NCBI GenBank assembly: GCA_020724105.1
Contig: DYHP01000021.1
Location: 1 to 16,345, forward strand
Length of the DNA stretch: 16,345 nucleotides
Direction: 5' to 3'
DNA from: Candidatus Methylomirabilis sp.
GTDB lineage: Bacteria > Patescibacteriota > Patescibacteriia > DYHP01
Each line of letters begins with the position of its first letter. The stretch's first letter is position 1. Below, one piece after another: positions 12,707-16,345 of the stretch. Under the pieces are notes generated by a model. That model had not been told where the DNA came from and did no database searches. It was given only the letters and a program-made list of their open reading frames with translations. A program made the translations under genes and the position numbers.

Positions 12707-12809
12707 CCACGGACAAAGTCTGTGTCTTAAAACCATCAACAGATGGTTCTGCAAAACACTAAATAGAACCAACCGTAAAACCACCCCATGACACAAACTT
12801 TGTCCGTGG
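12707..12809. repeat. 20-bp inverted repeat enclosing a structured 63-nt spacer
   Basis: ccacggacaaagtctgtgtc (12707-12726) and gacacaaactttgtccgtgg (12790-12809) are reverse complements at 19 of 20 positions. Inside, aaccatc-aaca-gatggtt is a perfect hairpin and ggttct/agaacc can also pair. No T-run follows the right arm closely. It could be a mobile palindromic element or a structured RNA, just upstream of a promoter. Confidence 0.7.
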
Positions 12810-12823
12810 TCAACTTTTTATAT

Positions 12824-12852
12824 TTGACAAAAACCATATAAAGTGTTAAAGT
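12824..12852 (+). promoter_or_regulatory. Promoter of the secreted beta-rich protein gene
   Basis: Perfect TTGACA (12824-12829), 17 nt, then TAAAGT (12847-12852). An AAGGAG (12888-12893) lies 6 nt before the ATG at 12900. The leader is about 40 nt. Confidence 0.65.
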
Positions 12853-12899
12853 TTAATCAGTAATGGAACTTTTAAAATCTTTTTAAAAAGGAGAAAAAA

Positions 12900-13523
12900 A
12901 TGTACAAAAAGTGTTTATTTGCGGGATTTTTGGCTCTATTTTGTCTTGTTTTGGCCATTCCCGGCTATGCCGCCGAAAAAAAGAAAAGCGTTGGCGTCGG
13001 ACTGGGCGTTTCAAACGCTTATCCGACAGTTGAACTGGACCTCCGCATGAAACCGGCGCCCATTGAACTGGTTTACAAACATTACCTTACCGGCGGGCTC
13101 GAAACTGCTCTTAAAATTTACGCCATTGAAAAAAAACACCTTCGTTGGCACATCCTTGACCCGGGAATATACTTTCGACTGGGCACAGAACCCATCTCGG
13201 TGCGCGATGTAACAACTGACAGAGGAATAGATATCGTCTTTGGCACCGGCGTAGACATAATGCCTTGGAAAAACCTGGTCATTTCCCTTTCCGTCCGATG
13301 GTTTTTGCCCGGCCTTAAGTCGGCTTATGCCGCGGGCAGGAATACCGCCCTGGATTACGCCGTAGAAAATTTCAAATTTGATTTGAACAAAACCATTAAG
13401 GAAATCGTTTACGAAAACGGCGAAGCGGCATTCGAGGCCGCGTCCCGGCGCACAAAAGATATTTACAAACAGGCAATAACAGAGCCGCAGATACAATTGA
13501 CTTTCACTTGGTATTTTCTATAG
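12900..13523 (+). CDS. Secreted beta-rich protein, outer-membrane-barrel-like ending
   Basis: The protein has 207 residues. MYKKCLFAGFLALFCLVLA then IPGYAAEKKK is a clear signal peptide, cleaved around residue 24. The mature part has alternating hydrophobic strands (KSVGVGLGVSN, TVELDLRMKP, GIDIVFGTGVDIMP, LVISLSVRWFLPG), one more helical stretch (about 145-190), and finishes QIQLTFTWYFL. An amphipathic last strand ending in aromatic residues is the signature of outer-membrane barrels. CPR bacteria are generally thought to lack a classical outer membrane, so a soluble or surface beta-protein is the alternative. No family recognised. It has its own promoter, ribosome binding site and terminator, so it is a single-gene unit. 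Confidence 0.8.
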   Translation: MYKKCLFAGFLALFCLVLAIPGYAAEKKKSVGVGLGVSNAYPTVELDLRMKPAPIELVYKHYLTGGLETALKIYAIEKKHLRWHILDPGIYFRLGTEPISVRDVTTDRGIDIVFGTGVDIMPWKNLVISLSVRWFLPGLKSAYAAGRNTALDYAVENFKFDLNKTIKEIVYENGEAAFEAASRRTKDIYKQAITEPQIQLTFTWYFL

Positions 13524-13570
13524 ATTTTAGAAGCCATTGAACGTAACTAATCCAATTTACGCCAAATTTT

Positions 13571-13602
13571 AAAGCCCCGACAAGAGAGGGGCTTTTATTT
13601 TT
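13571..13602 (+). terminator. Rho-independent terminator after the beta-rich protein gene
   Basis: Perfect 8-bp stem aaagcccc/ggggcttt with a 9-nt loop, followed by a T-rich tract. It begins about 47 nt after the stop codon. Confidence 0.9.
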
Positions 13603-13669
13603 AAGATATTTTTGTTACAATACCTACAAACAAATACAGTCATTGTCAAAGGTCAAGGATTAAAGATCA

Positions 13670-16309
13670 ATGGTTAATCGTATGAGCAATTTTAATAAAT
13701 ATAAATCAAAATATACGCGTTCTTGGAAAAAATCCCGCCGGAAAATGACCGGCTTTTCCGATTTACCCCCACACCGATGCCAACGAAATTGGTGTGGGGG
13801 TTTGCTTTCGAAACCGAAAAACCTCGCCTTTAGTCCCTGTTTCGGGAAAAAAAATAGATTCAGAAAATCGTCTTTAATTCTTACCGTTTTAAGCCTTTTG
13901 GCGGTTTTCGGTTTTGCCGGCGTCATTGCTACGGCCGGACTTTTCATTTGGATAGGCAAGGGGCTTCCCAATGTTTCCTCTCTTTCTTTCAGATTAGTTC
14001 CTCAAAGCACCAAAATCTATGACAGAACCGGCGAAACGGTTTTATACGACATCCACGGCGAAGAAAAAAGGACCATGATACGTTTAAGCGAGGCGCCTGA
14101 ATTTCTAAAACAAGCCACTCTCCTTGCCGAAGACCGAGAGTTTTATAAACACGGCGGCATCAACTGGAAGGGGATTCTAAGGGCGGCGATCATTGACGTT
14201 CTTTCGGGGGAAAAGGCGCAAGGCGGTTCGTCGATTACCCAGCAATTGGTCAAAAACGCGATACTCTCTTCGGAGAAAACATTCACCAGAAAAATAAAGG
14301 AGTTGATTTTGTCTTACCGCCTCGAATCGCAATTTTCCAAGGACGAGATACTTGAAATGTATTTTAACGAGATACCTTACGGTTCGACGCTTTACGGCAT
14401 TGAAGCCGCTGGCCAAAGTTTTTTCGGCAAAAAAACCAAAAATTTGAGTTTGGCCGAAGCCGCCCTCCTTGTTTCCTTGCCCAAAGCGCCTAGTTACTAC
14501 TCTCCTTATGGCAATCACCGCGAAGAACTCGTCGCAAGGTCTCATTTTATTTTGGACGAAATGGTGAAATCGGGTTTTATCAGCCCCAATCAAGCCAAAG
14601 AAGCCAAGGATTATGATATATTAAAAAATGTCTTGCCTTACCGCGAAAAAATCATCGCGCCCCACTTTGTCATGTACATAAAGGATTTGCTTGCGGAAAA
14701 ATACGGAGAAAAGATGGTGGAACAAGGAGGATTGAAGGTTGTCACCACGCTTGATTTAGACAAACAAAAACTCGCCGAAGAGGCGATTGCCCAATATGTT
14801 GAAAGAAACGAAAAAGAATTCGGGGCGACAAACGCGGCTCTGGTCTCTTTGGACCCGAAGACCGGCCAGATTTTTGCCATGGTCGGCTCAAAAAATTTTT
14901 TTGAACCGAATTTCGGCAGCGTAAACGTAACCTTGAGGACTCGGCAACCCGGCTCCTCCTTTAAGCCCATTGTTTATGCCGCGGCTTTTCTTAAGGGTTT
15001 TACCCCTCAAACCGCGCTTTACGATGTCAACACTGTTTTTAAAACCCTGATTGAAGGCGAATATTCCCCAAAAAACTATGACGAAAAAGAACACGGGGCT
15101 CTCACAATGAAACAAGCGCTGGCCGGCTCTTTAAACGTTCCGTCGGTTAAAACGCTTTATCTGACTGGAATAAATAATGTTCTTGATTTAGCCGACAAAA
15201 TGGGTTACACCACGCTCAAGGACCGCAGCCGTTTCGGGCTTTCGCTCGTTTTAGGCGGCGGGGAGGTGAAACTTTTGGAACACACCAACGCCTTTGGCGT
15301 CTTTCTCGCCGACGGTAATTTTAACCCAACAACGCCTCTTTTGAAAGTGGAAGACGACAAGGGCAATGTTCTCGAAGAATTCCAACCAAACCGAATCAAA
15401 GTTTTAGACGAAGAAATTTACCGGAATATCATTGATATTTTGTCCGACAACAGCGCCCGCTCATTCATTTTCGGCATCAACAATTATTTGGTTTTGAAAG
15501 ACCGGCCGGCGGCCGTCAAAACCGGCACCACCAACGACTTTCGCGACGCCTGGACAATCGGCGGCACGCCGTCACTGACGGCCGGCGTCTGGGCTGGAGA
15601 CAATCTCAATAAGGAAATGAAAAAAGGCGCCGATGGTTCCAAAATTGCCGCGCCGATTTGGAATTATTATATGTCAAAAGCGCTCGAGGGACAGCCAGCA
15701 GAAGAGTTTGTTAAACCCTTGCCGATAATCACAGGCAAGTCCGTTCTTGACGGCCGGGCGGTTTTTCAAAAAGAGGTGCGAATTGACAAGGCCTCGGGTA
15801 AACTTGCCACAGAGTACACGCCGAAAAGTTTCATTGAAACGAGATTTTATAGCGAAGTTCACGACATTCTTTATTACGTCAACAAAGACGACCCCCGGGG
15901 GCCGGCGCCGCAAAATCCTTCTGAAGACGAGCAATTTGAAAATTGGGAAAAAGGCGTGGCCGATTGGGCAGAAAGGAATAATATAATTCCTTCAAGTCCT
16001 CCGATTGAATACGACCATCTCCATACCCCTTCAAACTTTCCAATGCTTGAAATTTTGAATATCTACAGCGGAATGACAATAAACGACCGAAATCTCGACA
16101 TCCGCGTCCAGGCCTCGGCCCCGCGCGGGGTAAAAAGAATCGAAGTAAGTTTAGATGATGAATTATTGTTGAACAGTCCTTATTCAAGCATCGTCAATTT
16201 TTCCATTCCTCAACAATTTCCAAACGGCAAGCATATTTTAAAAATTGCCGTCTTTGACGACATAGACAACTCTGCGACAAAGGAATTGGAGATCAAGTTA
16301 TCCTTTTAA
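13670..16309 (+). CDS. Class A penicillin-binding protein (PBP1A type)
   Basis: The protein has 879 residues. A basic N-terminal tail is followed by a membrane segment (about 67-96). The glycosyltransferase domain (about 120-290) has EDREFYKHGG with catalytic Glu154, GGSSITQQLVKN, and KIKELILSYRLE. The transpeptidase domain (about 380-670) has SSFK with nucleophile Ser429 and Lys432, SLN (487-489) and KTGT (617-620). A C-terminal beta-sandwich-like domain (about 792-879, DIRVQASAPRGVKRIEVSLDD) follows a linker. It polymerises and crosslinks peptidoglycan on the outer face of the cytoplasmic membrane. The start could be the ATG at 13670 or at 13682. Residues 32-44 are encoded by a palindromic insertion. 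Confidence 0.93.
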   Translation: MVNRMSNFNKYKSKYTRSWKKSRRKMTGFSDLPPHRCQRNWCGGLLSKPKNLAFSPCFGKKNRFRKSSLILTVLSLLAVFGFAGVIATAGLFIWIGKGLPNVSSLSFRLVPQSTKIYDRTGETVLYDIHGEEKRTMIRLSEAPEFLKQATLLAEDREFYKHGGINWKGILRAAIIDVLSGEKAQGGSSITQQLVKNAILSSEKTFTRKIKELILSYRLESQFSKDEILEMYFNEIPYGSTLYGIEAAGQSFFGKKTKNLSLAEAALLVSLPKAPSYYSPYGNHREELVARSHFILDEMVKSGFISPNQAKEAKDYDILKNVLPYREKIIAPHFVMYIKDLLAEKYGEKMVEQGGLKVVTTLDLDKQKLAEEAIAQYVERNEKEFGATNAALVSLDPKTGQIFAMVGSKNFFEPNFGSVNVTLRTRQPGSSFKPIVYAAAFLKGFTPQTALYDVNTVFKTLIEGEYSPKNYDEKEHGALTMKQALAGSLNVPSVKTLYLTGINNVLDLADKMGYTTLKDRSRFGLSLVLGGGEVKLLEHTNAFGVFLADGNFNPTTPLLKVEDDKGNVLEEFQPNRIKVLDEEIYRNIIDILSDNSARSFIFGINNYLVLKDRPAAVKTGTTNDFRDAWTIGGTPSLTAGVWAGDNLNKEMKKGADGSKIAAPIWNYYMSKALEGQPAEEFVKPLPIITGKSVLDGRAVFQKEVRIDKASGKLATEYTPKSFIETRFYSEVHDILYYVNKDDPRGPAPQNPSEDEQFENWEKGVADWAERNNIIPSSPPIEYDHLHTPSNFPMLEILNIYSGMTINDRNLDIRVQASAPRGVKRIEVSLDDELLLNSPYSSIVNFSIPQQFPNGKHILKIAVFDDIDNSATKELEIKLSF
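13765..13801. repeat. Palindromic repeat inside the PBP N-terminus
   Basis: Perfect 11-bp arms acccccacacc / ggtgtgggggt enclose a 15-nt loop. It is translated as about LPPHRCQRNWCGG in the cytoplasmic tail and keeps the frame. The word aattggtgtgggg (13787-13799) is identical to 12634-12646. Confidence 0.7.
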
Positions 16310-16320
16310 GAAAAAATAAC

Positions 16321-16345
16321 AAATCCCCCTTAATCCCCCTTTTAT
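16321..16345. repeat. Partial copy of the aaatccccc hairpin family at the window end
   Basis: The first 22 nt match 5620-5641 exactly (aaatccccc, ttaa, tccccctt). The other arm would lie beyond the window. It begins 11 nt after the PBP stop codon and may serve as its transcript end. Confidence 0.6.

Noticed and set aside
12900..16309. Operon of the beta-rich protein with the PBP
   Set aside because: A strong terminator at 13571-13602 separates them.

Overview
This window looks like part of a Candidate Phyla Radiation (Patescibacteria, Parcubacteria-like) chromosome. The reasons are a moderately AT-rich sequence, small standalone replication and repair genes, a giant membrane-anchored protein with fibronectin-type and carboxypeptidase-regulatory-like domains, and many short GC-rich palindromic repeats that occur between genes and also inside them. 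The lineage is my inference; there is no 16S gene or other decisive marker here.

Layout. Positions 1-4180 hold two minus-strand surface-protein genes: a truncated one with an 'INYQGKLTD' region, and a 1083-residue FnIII protein. Positions 4181-6267 (about 2.1 kb) carry no convincing protein gene but are dense in non-coding signals: an AT-rich tract beside two perfect DnaA boxes in a 29-bp direct repeat, two parS-type ParB sites, tRNA-Ala(CGC) and tRNA-Arg(CCU), and GC-rich hairpins. I read this as a candidate replication origin region. Each tRNA gene sits at the tip of long imperfect inverted repeats, and the flanks of tRNA-Ala contain tRNA-like half units spaced about 54 nt apart.

Positions 6268-8077 hold a divergent pair: a thioredoxin-fold lipoprotein, apparently starting at an ACG codon, and rmuC. 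Next come a GIY-YIG nuclease pseudogene and rpsT (ribosomal protein bS20). Positions 9009-12371 form a minus-strand block: a standalone PolA-type 5'-3' exonuclease, a winged-helix regulator with a nucleotidyltransferase broken by two in-frame stops (an AbiE-like toxin-antitoxin layout), and holA (DNA polymerase III delta) carrying three repeat-derived peptide insertions. tRNA-Cys lies upstream of the exonuclease. The right end has a secreted beta-rich protein and a class A penicillin-binding protein.

Functionally, several genes serve DNA replication and repair (holA, the exonuclease, rmuC, and the candidate oriC/parS). Others build or decorate the envelope (PBP, FnIII protein, lipoprotein, beta-rich protein). 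Three in-frame TAA codons in two otherwise well-preserved frames mark recent gene decay. All repeat, promoter and motif calls were made by eye, and no database search was possible.
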